Positions 21,075 to 32,505 of a stretch of DNA of 64,000 nucleotides are shown here, in pieces (the stretch's first letter is position 1; each line of letters begins with the position of its first letter). A model generated the notes under the pieces. It saw nothing but the letters and a program-made list of their open reading frames with translations. It did no database searches and was not told the origin of the DNA. The stretch is from Cytidiella melzeri (Eukaryota; Basidiomycota; Agaricomycetes; Polyporales; Irpicaceae): the NCBI GenBank assembly GCA_022592445.1, contig JABYQR010000192.1, positions 1-64,000 of the forward strand, given 5' to 3'. The translations under genes were made by a program, and so were the position numbers.

Positions 21075-21747
21075 CGCTGCGCGCACCATCTTTGCCTTCA
21101 TGGACGGAGCTTTCGTAATCAGACTCGATTTCATCGGCATAAACCCGCGGCTGACATGAAACAGTCAATCCCGAGAAGGTGGTTCGAGCTACCATCTCGA
21201 TCGTCACTACCAAGGTAAACAAACTTGAAGCCGCTTTTTAAACTTATGTAAGATCGCGGCTGCCCCTGTGCAGGGGTGTGCGCGGTGAGACCAAGCTTCT
21301 CCGACGGCAGTCATGACGGATTATTAACCTAACCTCTTGTATGATGGACTTAGTGACCCTTGTTTGTGGACTACGCAGAGCATTTTGCATACATACATGT
21401 CTCATATTTTAGACCACGCTCGCACTAAAACATCCGACTGTTTCTTTCTCTCGCCTTTGGATACCTGTTAGTATACTGAGATCTCAGATTACAAGGAACG
21501 TAACTTGTTATTGACAGTCTCGGGCGGCGCGACATCGTGAATCATGATACATTTAACCTTAGATGAACCTCGATTAACAGAGGGTAAGCACTATACAGGT
21601 ATCGCAGCGTAAAGCACAAGCAAGACTGAAAAGGATCGTGACGGGGAGGTATCGCAAGAAGGTTCGTTAATGTATCGCGTGTGAAGTCGTTGATTGTCAT
21701 GAAAAGAGTAGCAAGGCGAGGGTATGGAGAGAAAGTAGCGTCTGAAA
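21075..21747. other. Convergent intergenic region
   Basis: This separates the 3' ends of the OPT gene and the minus-strand membrane protein gene. It should contain both 3' UTRs. A small palindromic CCCCTGTGCAGGGG lies at about 21263-21276. No coding sense seen. Confidence 0.45.
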
Positions 21748-24679
21748 TTACCAAGGACCGCTGTCCTCCTCGCCGTAAGTGTCGTGCCAAGAGTCAGGTC
21801 GCTGAACAGGATCTTGGCCTCTAACCCAAGAAAGACTAGGGAGATACATCGTGCCTCCGGTGATAGGGTCCGTCAGTGCTGTGGTGGCACTGGAGTTCGT
21901 ATTAGTATCGGTGGTCGTGGAAGATGTGATTGTCCCCCCTAAGAGAGGAGCGCGAGATGAAGCGGGTGTGATATAGGTGTCACTAGGTCGACCTGCTGCC
22001 AAAGGTGCTTGGCTCGACGGGGGTCGAGAAGAACCAAAGCTTCCCAGTACAGCCGACAATGGTGGCGATCTCAATTCGCCAATTTCATCAGGCCGCCCTT
22101 CCTCTGAGAAGGAAGGGTCACTTCTCACGGATATCATTTGAGAATGTCCCGATGGTCTGGACGAATGGGAACCACCGTGACTACGGTCAGTCGACGGGTC
22201 TGACTGAGAACCACTTCGATCGCCCTCAGGGCGTAGATGGGAGCGGAGTGAATGTACGGATGGGTGCTGTGAGCTCATGGCAGACAATGACTGTACCATC
22301 GCCGGCTGTAGGACTCAACGCATCAGCATCAGGTAACCCACCGGACACGGAGACGTACCAAGCCAAAAGTTCTTCGTCTGCCGTCCCTTGCCGTAGCCAA
22401 GTCTCTCCAGCTCTCTTGTGCCACTGGAGGCTCATCTTCAATGTCAATGTCTCTTCCAGCACTATCGCGGCTACCAACTGGACTCAGATTATCGGTCGCG
22501 TAAGAATCACGCCATGTGCTAGGTAGAGGCAAAGCTCGCAAACCTGGTGGGAGCACAGGACGACCGGCAGCGAACGCAGACGTAGGAGCGGGAGCAGAAA
22601 GGTCTAGCACATCAACGGGAGAGACGCCATTTCGAACCCTGGGGAGCGAAGCATCGTCGTACGTGGGTGGAGGGTTAGAAGGTGGATCTTGGTACGAGTC
22701 ACTTAGTGTCACTCGGTTGTCCGCAGGTAAACGTGACAGTCGTGCTTGATCCTCAGCGGCCGTCACCGGTATAGGGAACAATATCCTGGGAAGCGATGGC
22801 ACCGCAGGAATCCCCGGAGTCGCTGGCCGGGAGTTAGCGTCAAAATACACCGTATTGCCACTGGTGGTCGTCTGGCTGATGCCAGAGATTGGACGATCTG
22901 CAGCATTCAAGAAGCCTAACCCCAGTCCAGAGTCATGTCGTGAACGACGATTGATGCTGTTGTCAGCCTCAGCTTCTGGCACGCGAGCCCATGAGCCAGG
23001 CCGCGAATTTGAGCCGTTCCGCGACGAACGAGGTGGCGTACGCGTATAGGGGTCGACTGTGAAGTCCTGGTTGTTCCCTGCACCAGTGATACTACCTGAT
23101 AGACGTCTGAACCAACTCAAGCGACCTAGTCTCCCAGTGAGTCCGCTTAGCCCGAGACCGCTTTGCGACGAACTACCAGCGTTGGCTTCAGACTCTATGG
23201 TTGGAAGGCGGCTGTGTGATCGTGCAAGATCGCCGACACGAACTCGACGAGCAATAAGGAATTCAGCGGGGTCTACGTCGAAGCTACCCGTCGATTTTTC
23301 AGAATGCAACGATTGACCATGAGTTCTGTGCGAATCAAGAGACTTGTCTGAATGACGTCGGGAGGAAGGTCCTGCGGCTAAACCGACGAGTCCGTCTGGG
23401 TTGAGTGGAGGAGGCGGAAGAAGAGGAGAGTAATCTTGATGGGGGGTTGCTTCGACGACCCGAATCGTATATGGGCTTTTCGCATCCTCTTCTTCGGCGA
23501 TACGCCGCTGAGCGTCACGAGGGATAATGTGACCGCTTTTCGGAGGACTTGACCTTATCGACCCGCCGCCGACTTTTGCTGCGGCCACTGGTACGCTGAC
23601 GAGGGTGTCGGAAACAGATTTGGTATGACCCTTCTCATCGTCAAATTTGGCGCTCCGTATGCTACGTCTGGTGAGGAATGGGTCTGCTTCCTCTCCGCTT
23701 CCTCGTGGCGAGCCGTCGCCAGGAGTACGAGAGCCATCCAACAGTGCGGCAGAGTCCCCGCGACCACGACTGCTGTTAGCACTGCGGCCATTCTCCTCGA
23801 TTCCCTCTGGACCCATGAACTCCCATCCGGTCCAAATTGGCGTGGAACGTCTGTCGCCTGCGCCATTGTCGCCTCGTCGCCAGGGTATGGTGAACAAGCT
23901 CGTTTGACGGTTCCAAAAGCTGGAGGTATTGGTGTTCCCTGCTTCCGGATTGGAACGACGCCGACGAATCGTGTTGCGACGTAGGAGACACAACGTCAGT
24001 ATAAGAACCAGGAGCAGCAAAAGACCGAGAATGCTTCCGAGAACAGCTCCTAAAACAGCGGTTGAGATACCGTGAGAAGGGACTGCAGCAGGAACCGCTG
24101 AGGATGAGGAAGGAGGTACTGCTGTAGAAGATGAGGGGTGGGATAACGAGCTTAACTCGACACTGGATGAGATGCTTGGTTGCGGTGAAGAGGGTGAAGA
24201 AAACAGGAAGGACGAGGAAGTGGGCAAGGAGGACGAAGGAGAAGAGGAAGGTGGTGGGATGGTGAGTATGGGATTTGATGTAGGTGTCGCAGGGGTCGTT
24301 GAGGTGGGCGTGTTCGTTGGAGGAGGTGTAAGCCCTCCGTAGGTCCAAACACCATCGGTCCCTAAAGGGATCTGAAATACGCAGCACAAGTAAGTTTCGG
24401 TTGACACAGAGATCTCATAACATATATGCTAGGCCAGGAAGTCACACTCCCTACTGTACAGGCGACTCGCGAAGAAAGACTCTGGTGTTACACCCGTGCT
24501 ATTGCGATTTTTTTCGCGTGAAGTAGTTGCCCATAAGCGATGATACTTACGCTGGGTCCGTAGTACGTGAGGGGTAACTGCAGCGTGGTGAACGAGGTCT
24601 GGACGCTTCCATCTGGCTCAGTGATAACAGTTGAGGACAGAGTGAGCCATGAGGGTAGCTGCTGCGAGGCCTGCGCCAT
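21748..24679 (-). CDS. Single-pass membrane protein with Ser/Pro-rich stalk, unknown function
   Basis: Start chosen at 24679 (MAQASQQLPSW). The N-terminal exon (SSTVITEPDGSVQTSFTTL..LTYYGPS) joins one starting PLGTDGVWTYGGLTPP, followed by about 100 residues of Ser/Pro/Thr repeats. One transmembrane helix (AVLGAVLGSILGLLLLLVLI) and a basic stop-transfer CLLRRNTIRRRR come next, then a cytosolic tail of about 600 residues rich in Ser, Arg and Pro. A last exon ends at 21748 with YGEEDSGPW. This is the layout of fungal wall-stress sensors (glycosylated stalk, one TM, long tail), but there is no WSC or other named domain and no clear signal peptide on the exon I start from, so a first exon may be missing. 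The sensor idea is inference. Confidence 0.75.
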
Positions 24680-24960
24680 GGAGCAAGAGGGGTGCTTTGA
24701 AGGGTGGGTTAGTAGAGAACGTGAGATCTGTCCTGCGTTAAAAGAAGCGTAAGTGGCCTCGAACCTTGAATCATTGATAGGAACTTCAAGTACTCACAAT
24801 GTCCAACAGCAGTACAGCACAGTCAATAATAGGCGTGGTTTATTTCGTCGGAAGGTATGGAGAGGGGAAGCGGTTGGAATGAAGGAGAGGAGGAGGAGGA
24901 AAGGCAGTTGAAGACCGTTCGGAAAAGCTGCAAGACACAATCGACACGCCCCGAGCAACA

Positions 24961-24968
24961 TCACGTGA
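24961..24968. promoter_or_regulatory. TCACGTGA palindrome
   Basis: A perfect 8-bp palindrome containing the CACGTG E-box lies between the minus-strand start at 24679 and the small plus-strand frame at 24993. It is a candidate bHLH factor site; a single occurrence is weak evidence. Confidence 0.35.
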
Positions 24969-24992
24969 TCGAGTTCTGAGAAACCTGAAGCC

Positions 24993-25241
24993 ATGGCGGA
25001 GAGCAATTGGCCAAACGGACAAGCAGATACAAGTTCTTTAAACGAGAAAAAGTGCTTGGAACGATGCTGTAAATATGCGTACAAGCTGACCTACTCGGTA
25101 CGTCCCGACGGGGCTAGTACTTACGCGACAAGAGTAAGCCAAGAACTACTAGGACTGTCCGTCAGCGATATGATTCGAGGTATCATAGATCTCTGCACTG
25201 CCAGGATTCCACCGAACGGCGCAGCCAAGCCGACCGAGTGA
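24993..25241 (+). CDS. Small open frame, hypothetical
   Basis: An 82-codon frame starting MAESNWPNGQAD contains KKCLERCCKYAYKLTYS near the middle and no known domain. It lies head-to-head with the membrane protein gene. A GTACGT..CTACTAG pair inside it could be an intron; if spliced, the frame would end after about 40 residues. It may be a real short gene, a 5' exon of something larger, or chance. No homologue is known to me. Confidence 0.3.
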   Translation: MAESNWPNGQADTSSLNEKKCLERCCKYAYKLTYSVRPDGASTYATRVSQELLGLSVSDMIRGIIDLCTARIPPNGAAKPTE

Positions 25242-25564
25242 TGTGCCAACGGCCGTCAGTGCATTGAAGAGAACATGCACGCCTATCCGGTTTGCTTAAG
25301 GATCCAAGTCGTCCTGACCAGTGACTGCCGCATCTATTCAGCGGCGTCGAATCACCCGCTTCGAGAGATGAGGCGTTGACTTGCAGCAGCTAGTATTAGC
25401 TTCTGCGAGCTATTCAATGAAAGCACGCTCCAAGAACCGGGACGCTGGAGTTCAGGTCATCTTTAAAAGCTTGCTACTTACGAAGTAGTGACGAGCAAGG
25501 GAGCATCTACTGTCGTAGATTTTTAGCTAGCTTCAAGATTGATTCAACACGACAGACAATGACA
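25242..25564. other. Intergenic, no gene seen
   Basis: No frame with protein sense. It probably holds the 3' UTR of the minus-strand JJJ1 gene, whose stop is at 25565-25567. Confidence 0.45.
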
Positions 25565-27662
25565 TTATAGTCGTCTTCCTTTCTTTCCCCTCTTTTTAGC
25601 GTGGCCCTCATCCGCTAATCCTTTCGATGGTTCTGCCTGCGCATGACCTGTGGCATTAATATGCGAAAATAGTTTCGTTCGACTATCGAACTTCCCCCCA
25701 CAGGCATTACAGTCCTGCTGTACATTGAGTAGTGTTCGACATACGATGACTGCTCACGCACCGTTACTACCTTCTCTGACGCCGCCTCTTTGGCTTTCTT
25801 TGCCAGCTCACGCGCTCGCCTCTTTTCGCGTTTGGAGAGCACCGGCTGGACCGGCTCTGACGATCGGTCACCTTGTTTTTCGGGTGTTGGAGTAGTGAGG
25901 ATGTCATCTGCCTTGAGGGAGAGTAACTCCAAGGTCGGTGTCTCCAAGTCATGCTTTCCAATATCGGAAGAGCGAGTTCTAGCTCTGCGTTCCGTTTTAG
26001 TAAACGGTTCCAGAGAAGGGGTGCTGGTTTTGTTCTTTCTCCGGTGTGATAAAGGTGACTTCTCTTCATCGTCTTCTTCGGCAGAGGCGGCAGGAGCCTC
26101 CACAAGCGTGTTGAATTCTTCTGTTGGCGTCACGGACCTCGATGAGGCGGCGGTTCGCTCCTGTTCAGTGTCCTCGCGTTTCTCATCATCTTCCTCGTCA
26201 TCACTAATGTACTCCTTTAACCTCAGCGTTTCATCCTCCTCTAGCATTTCTCTCTTCAGCCGTTCCACTGCTTGCATATGTTTCTTGCTGCGTTCGTGGC
26301 TGTTCCAAGCCGCTTCGCTCCTGAACGTCTTTCCACAAGCAACGCATTCCCACTCCTCTGCAGCTTCACCATTTTCCGCGGCTGCCCATTCAATATCGGC
26401 GTAGTCAAAAGCAGAGGGCGCAGCCTTTTGCCAGGGTTGTTCAACGAAAGTATTGGGCGTTGATGTACCTGATGAGGACGCCGTGGTTTTTTTGCTCGTT
26501 TGCTGGGAAGTTGCGCGGCCTGAGGCTTTGGCTGCAGTTACAGCATGTGCAAGGTGAGACTTATATCGAGGATCTCGTTTACGGACGAACATAGCCAGTG
26601 CCTACCACCGTCTTCAGTGGCAGCTTGACCACAAACCTCAAATTCACGTACCCGGATAGTATCGTTGTACTCTTTCCTGGCGTCATCCCGAGCTTTTTTG
26701 TTCTCTCTCTCCATCACCCTAGAAACCAGTCAGCCTGCCCGCCAGGAAGATGGTAACGGTGCACATCCTACCTTCGAATACGTCTATCTGGCGCATCATT
26801 AGTCTCCCACTGATCGAACCACGAAAAGTCCTTTGCAGTAACGAAATTCGTCCAGAAGGTGTAGAATGTCCGAACAGCTCTTGAAGCCTCTAGCGTAGAG
26901 GCTGGCGCCCACGGCCAGGTAGAGTCACCAAACCGGGGGTAATCTTCCAAAGATTGCTCTGACCATAAAGACTCGTCGTGCGCAAGGCGGCTGAACAAGT
27001 TTCTGTAGATACTAAAAAAACCCTACAAGGAAGTTGAGAGAAATCATGATACAGAATACTTGGAGTGAACTTACTCCTTCGCCGTCATCGAATCCTGAGA
27101 AGATTGTAGGATTCATGAACTGTTCGAGGTGCCTAACAGTAAGCCCACGATCTCGTCCGCGGGAGGCAGGGATGCCTCGCTTGATATCTTCAAAGACACT
27201 TGCAGCATCCGGCTCTGGTATGAGCGAAGCACGGTGGCTATCGTACCATGCCCTTTCCTACTTTGCTTGATGGGTCAGATGGTCAATGATGCGAGCACAA
27301 AAGCCGGCATACTTGATCGTCACTCAGAACCTGCACATAAGATGAGTACTTGAGTTATTAATGCCTGAGAGGAGCTACATACTTCGTAAGCCTGTTGTAT
27401 TTCAGCAAAACGTTTAGTGGCTTCTTCAATATTGTCATGGTTCTTGTCGGGATGATGGATCAAGGCTAATCTGCGAAAGGATTTCTAGCACACATCGCTG
27501 CTCTAAGTCATCATAATGGCCATGCCATCCGTTAGTGGGTGGATCACCTACTTTAATCTCGTCTGCAGTCGCATTTTCATCTACTTGAAGGAGAGCGTAG
27601 TAATCGGGTGGACCCGCCTCGGTTGAGTGTGCATCGCGTGCGGTGGACTCTCTTGCACCCAT
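25565..27662 (-). CDS. JJJ1: J-protein JJJ1/DNAJC21 with two C2H2 zinc fingers
   Basis: The start at 27662 ([12 protein letters not shown]) leads into a J domain: [18 protein letters not shown], the HPD triad at 27446-27454, then [10 protein letters not shown]. It continues with the JJJ1-specific region ([54 protein letters not shown]). A first C2H2 finger [20 protein letters not shown] is followed by an acidic/basic linker and a second C2H2 finger in the last exon ([18 protein letters not shown]) before a Lys/Arg tail ending at 25565. In yeast Jjj1 stimulates Hsp70 on the pre-60S particle to recycle Arx1 in the cytosol. Domain order and both fingers match the family. It shares a 211-bp divergent promoter with TIM13. 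Confidence 0.93.
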
Positions 27663-27873
27663 ATCCCAATGAGCTGCTGAGGAGTAGCAAAGCGGCCGTG
27701 AATAAGATGAAGGTGAAAGACAAGACACAAGACAGTGGGCGAAAGAATTACTACTGGCGATCTGAGATCTCTCGATCAACTTTCTCCTGCCCCAGTGAGC
27801 GCCAGTGAGCACTGGCTGGCAGAGTCGGTCGTCCACTGACCAGTTAACTTCCTCCAAACCACGTTCAGCTACA
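27663..27873. promoter_or_regulatory. Divergent promoter of JJJ1 and TIM13
   Basis: Only 211 bp separate the two start codons, so both core promoters must lie here. A short direct repeat CCAGTGAGC occurs twice near 27794-27811. No TATA box is evident. Confidence 0.55.
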
Positions 27874-28421
27874 ATGTCGTTCTTTGGTGGCTCCAGCTCA
27901 TCTTCGACAAATTCTGCTGCGGGACAGCCTGGTGAGCCACCCAGTCGCATGAACACCCAACATACACCTATAACTCACTCGCGCCCAGACATGCAGGCTC
28001 GTAAGGAAGCCGTCAAGGCTTCCATACGCGAGGAACTCGCGTTACAAAACGCGCAGGAGCTTATGAACGTATGTGAATGCCGACTCCGTCAACCGCGGTC
28101 AGCGTTTTGACCACTACAACAGAAAGCAAACGAAAAGTGTTTCCAAAAGTGCGTCACGAAGCCGGGATCGTCATTGTCGAGTGCAGAAGAGGTGCGCGTC
28201 GTTAGAGAACCTCGTGAGCGTGGTGCTTACCCCGTTATCCGCAGACTTGCTTGTCTAGGTGTCTTGAGAGGTATCTGGAAGCATGTACGTACTCACACGA
28301 GTTGTTGTCACGTCGACCGTTCTGACCAGCCATACCTGCAGTTGACACCGTCAGCAAAACCTACATCGCACGCCTTAGCCGTGAACGGCTTGAGCGAAAT
28401 TCGACAAACTTGTCGGATTGA
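27874..28421 (+). CDS. TIM13: Mitochondrial small Tim chaperone Tim13
   Basis: Exons 27874-28068, 28123-28191, 28245-28284 and 28342-28421 join in frame to 127 residues. The twin CX3C motifs are CFQKC and CLSRC, 15 residues apart, within NEKCFQKCVTKPGSSLSS and TCLSRCLERYLEAF. Together with the leading QELALQNAQELMNKAN and trailing YIARLSRER this identifies Tim13 rather than Tim8, 9 or 10. Tim8-Tim13 hexamers carry hydrophobic precursors through the intermembrane space to the TIM22 and sorting machineries. The four cysteines form two disulfides after import by Mia40. The Ser-rich N-terminus is longer than in yeast. Confidence 0.95.
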
Positions 28422-28619
28422 GCAGTACTTTCTCACCCTACGCACAGCTCACAGTATTAAGCCGTGCGGGTGCGACTGCGTGAATTACATTAGAATATTT
28501 TACACTATAATTATTCCGCTGCCGCGAAGAGCAGTCAGCATGCAGGCAAGCCTGCCGTGAGATGGAACCAGATGCTGCACAGTCCGTGACCTGGAATGTA
28601 GCTACCCTAAGGAACCCTT

Positions 28620-31600
28620 TCAATTCCGTGCTCTCTTCCTCGCCCCAAAGCCTTGGAACGTTGCACCGTCGTCTGAGTCGTCGTCGATGATCAACGCCGG
28701 GGCGGATCTCTTCTTCACATTCGGTCGACTGGTCTGTGTCGAACGACCTGTCGTTGCAAGAGTAGCTTCGGGTTCACTTTCATCTTCGTATATGGGCGGC
28801 GCTACAGCTGGTTGCTTCTGCGCTGCCACTTCCTCGACTTCGTCAGAATCGAGGAATAGAGGTTTCCCCTTCTTCTGGCTGATGCCGGCTTTCTGGGTCT
28901 GTCTAGAAGCTCGTGGACGAGGCTCGCGCGTGTCCTGAGTTTGAGTGGCTGTTTGTTTTCTGCTTCCCGGTTTGAGCGGCGGAACGTCGTCGTCAGAATC
29001 CACAATCAGATCTGTGCCGCTTTGTGTCTGCTCAGGTTTACACCTTTCAGATCGAGCGACTTGTGCTTGAGACTGCGGTTGACTGAGACTACTCTTCCAA
29101 GTGTCTATAAAGTAAGATGATATAAAGCAAGATGATCATTTCGGCCACAATGAGAAATATGCAACACTCACCCTGACTGAGCCCACCGTCACCATCGTCC
29201 TCTACTACTAACTCGATAGGTTTTCTTCGTTCCCCAGTGGCTTTCTGAAAACAGCCTCAACCTAGACCTACAGCGAAGGTTCAAGGTCACACGCACCTTT
29301 TTAAACTTCTTGAAGTCCACTCGACCTTCCCAGTCAGCTCTACCGCCAGCGGTCCTCATGGCGTTTCGCGCCGAGCCTTCCCTCCTAAACACTTCCATCT
29401 CAACAACGACCATAAAGTTTCCTCTTAAGCCCGAATCGTCGCCCATTTCATTCAGCACCGCCCAGTCGTCCTTGATTTTCTCGCGCTCCAAGTCCGGCTT
29501 CGAGATCTTCAAGTCGTTGAACTCCCTATCGAAGCTATCTTCCGTCTTCCTTCCTCTCTTCGTCGAGGCCACAGCCTTCAGGAACGCCTCATCCCGATCA
29601 GGCTTTCCAGGTGCTGACCCTGTACTACGCCTTGTTTCAACATCGGTGTTGGTGAATGGTCTCGATGAGGTAGGTTTCGAAGGCGCCTGGGATTGCGTGG
29701 AAGGAGGCTGCGTTGTACTGCTCTCGTGGTCTGAGGCCCGTCGCTTCGCTGGCATCTCAGCGTCTTCCATCTCTGCGTCGCCGTTATCGTCGACACGGTT
29801 TCTCCTCTTGAAGCCTCGAGACTTAGGTGGGTGCGGTGAGACAGCACCAGAGGGATTCATACTTTCTTCTTCCTCTTCTACGACCACCGGGAGAGATGCT
29901 GCTGCCTGATGAGACGTGACCTGCAGAGAGGGTTGGAGAGGCGTCTCTGGCTGGGTAAAGCTACCACTAGATTGAACAATTTTGTCTGGATCACTCTCGT
30001 CAAACAAAGCTTTGTACTTTTTATGCGGCGGTTCGGCTGCGACGAGAGATGCGCCAATCGCAGCAGAGAGTTGGCTTTCTTGCGGTTCTGTAGCACCAAC
30101 CCGTCTCTTCAGTCTGTTTGGGCGAGTCTGGTGCAAAGTTAATGATTGAAGCGTGAAGACACATTCATCATGAGACTTACAACACTGGGGGGAAGAGGCT
30201 CATCAGCTGCTGTTTCACCCGGAACCTCGATGGGTGCGTCTTCAACGACTGATGGGTCATCAATACCAAGGATAGTAGGTTTCGGTATTCCCACCCGCCT
30301 GACAAGACGCTGTTGCTGTGTGAATGCACTTTTTACCATCATAGTGGAGTCCAAAACGAACCTTTCGAGGTGGAGGAGGTGCTTCGTCGTGAGCTGCAAG
30401 AACTGAAGCTGCGGAAGGAGCTGCACCAGTATCACAAACTGGCTGCTGGATTTCTGCTGCTGGCAGCGACGGTGCGCTAGACGACGCTCGACTTCCTGCA
30501 CGACGCACAAGCTTCCTTCTTGGTACAGGTGCTTCTGGCTCGTCTGCAGCAACTGCAAGTGATGGAGGAACAACAGATCCAGATAACTCAGCATTCGACA
30601 TGATATTTGATACGCCAGAACCAGAAGTAACTTTGAAGCATCGGTGATCAGAGTGTATATTTTATTCGGATATGACTTACCAGGTTCACTGTGGGCAATT
30701 TTGCGATTGATGTAGGATAAGTCGACGTGAGTGACTGCCTCAGTCAGCCTCGTTGCATTGACAAGCGATAGTTCATACCTGAATTCATAAATGTCAATAA
30801 CGACGAGGCGCGTCAAACGAAAGCCAGCTGACTCTTTAGCTTCCATGACCAGCTCATTCCACTCGTCCTGTCCGACTGCAGCCAGCATAGCCTCGGCATC
30901 TGCAACCAGCACCAGCTCCTGGCCTCTTTCTAGCCCTTTCGCCAACACCCCACGCAGCGCCTTTCGACCTCCCTGCACAGCAAAATATTCATAGCTAGCT
31001 CCACCTCTTTTCACCAGTTCCCGAAATTCCTCGGTTGGTTCTCTGCTACGCTCTCCGAAGAAGATGAATCTGTAAGGCTTCAGTAGTTGAACTCTAGCCT
31101 CGTTGGACTCCCATGATCTGTAACTCTGGAGGGATGACGGAAGGGCAGGAGACAGGGCAGGACGATACTGTGATGTTGACGGCAAAACAAATTCATGCTC
31201 CAAGCTGATAGACACATCTGAAGAAGCACCACGTTTCAGCACGGTTTGGAGCCAGTCCGGTGTCACGAATTTGGCAAGGCTTAACAGGGATGTAGCGACA
31301 GCGGGATCAAGGGATAGCTCCGATGTTACATGATGTGTAGCACTAGGAAGTGGCTTCCACACGACATTAAGACCTAACAAGTAGTCAGCGGTGGGCAAGG
31401 TTCACATAGACCTGCGATCATACCAAGTTTGGCGCATTCGTCCATGCTAGGTATGGATGATTCGTGGAAGGGAGGGCAGTAACAGACAACCTTTTCCCAT
31501 TTGACACTAAAGCACCAGCTCTTGAGCACTCACAGCTCTAAGCAAGTAGCAGCCTCGAACCCACCTGATAGAAATGTCGTGAAGTACCTCAATCTCGTCT

Positions 31601-32033
31601 CCACTCTCCAAGCTCATGGATGCTCCTGCGTTAAGAACCAATTTCTCTCCTTTACGTACAACATGGCGGTTGGCCGCTATGTTATGAACTTCAAGGGTCG
31701 GAATGGCGTCAGGGTTTTCCTAGGGAGAAACGAAAGTACCTCTAAGATCGTAAACAGTCGAGCAGAGTCATAGAATGGGACGTACCACGTCTTGTGCACT
31801 GTATTTGCCCACCATGAATACCTGATTTTTCCGTGAAACGCGTTTGTGATTGATCACCAAAGCACAATCTTTGCGACCAACGACATACTCCTTCCCTGGT
31901 TTGGCGAGCTTGACCTCTTCAATTGGGAACAGAGCAAGTCAAATACGCTGTCAGTGAGTCCAATATGTTACGCACTTTGGAAGTTTGTGTCGCCTGTTAC
32001 CTGCCCTTCAAAGGGACCGGTCAAAGTCCACAT
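28620..32033 (-). CDS. NBS1: Nibrin/Xrs2 homologue NBS1 of the MRN complex
   Basis: The start at 32033 opens MWTLTGPFEGQ; splicing gives an FHA domain (EYVVGRKDCALVINHKRVSR, VHNIAANRHVVRKGEKL, LESGDEIEV). Tandem BRCT domains follow (KWEKVVCYCPPF..CAKLGLNVV, then KFVTPDWLQTVL and YRFIFFGERSREPTEEF). The C-terminal half is low-complexity with a conserved Mre11-binding segment (DFKKFKKV, around 29301-29325) and, at the very end, an acidic patch followed by FQGFGARKR, which resembles the ATM/Tel1-recruiting FxF motif of Nbs1 proteins. The protein senses double-strand breaks with Mre11-Rad50 and recruits Tel1. The 3' ends of this gene and TIM13 face each other 200 bp apart. About ten introns; some small exon edges are uncertain. 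Confidence 0.92.
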
Positions 32034-32505
32034 AGTGTTTCAGCGCATGTAAGATGCTAGGACACGCAGATAGTCAGAGTAAGAAGGAGAGAAATAGTCT
32101 GTGAGCGGTTTCCTCAGGCTGAATCACCGCCAGGGCCCAGCGTGTGAAAGCTCATTAGCCCCTGAGTGACGCTGACGCGCCCAGATTTGTGACGTAACGC
32201 GTCTGTCACGGTGCGTTGCTTTGAGCAGTTGAGCTTGAGTTTTATAGAGGTCTGGTGAGCCAGCTAATGATTTACCACACCTTAGCACAGATATGTCCTT
32301 CAATAATACTAGAATCTTGCTTGAAAAGACGATGGTTGTGCGAGGGATGTTAGTGTTCGACATCGGTGTTTGTTTGGCCGTATTGAAAACGAAAGCTCTC
32401 ATCTTTCCTCTTTGAGAGCTTCGTATCCGGGTCCTGGCTAATTAGCTCTTGCCATCTCTCACTACTCCTACAGAAGAAAGTTCTTGTTGCTGCTCGTTCT
32501 GCACA
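32034..32505. promoter_or_regulatory. Divergent promoter region of NBS1 and the PP2A methylesterase gene
   Basis: 472 bp between two divergent start codons. An ACGCGT hexamer, the MluI cell-cycle box bound by MBF in yeasts, is present at 32197-32202 within GACGTAACGCGTCTG, 164 bp from the NBS1 start. The hexamer also occurs by other genes here, so its meaning is uncertain. Confidence 0.45.

Noticed and set aside
25790..26404. 204-codon plus-strand frame rich in Ser over JJJ1
   Set aside because: It is the complement of the charged linker and zinc finger of JJJ1; the Ser-rich composition comes from Glu/Arg codons read backwards.
29310..29909. 199-codon plus-strand frame over NBS1
   Set aside because: Antisense of the low-complexity C-terminal region of NBS1 that carries DFKKFKKV; no domain of its own.
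30480..30560. tRNA-like arms
   Set aside because: I looked for T-loop GGTTCGANNCC with a matching acceptor stem throughout the window and found no complete tRNA.
32197..32202. ACGCGT as proof of cell-cycle control of NBS1
   Set aside because: The hexamer also occurs near the OPT gene and within NBS1 itself, so one upstream copy is not informative.
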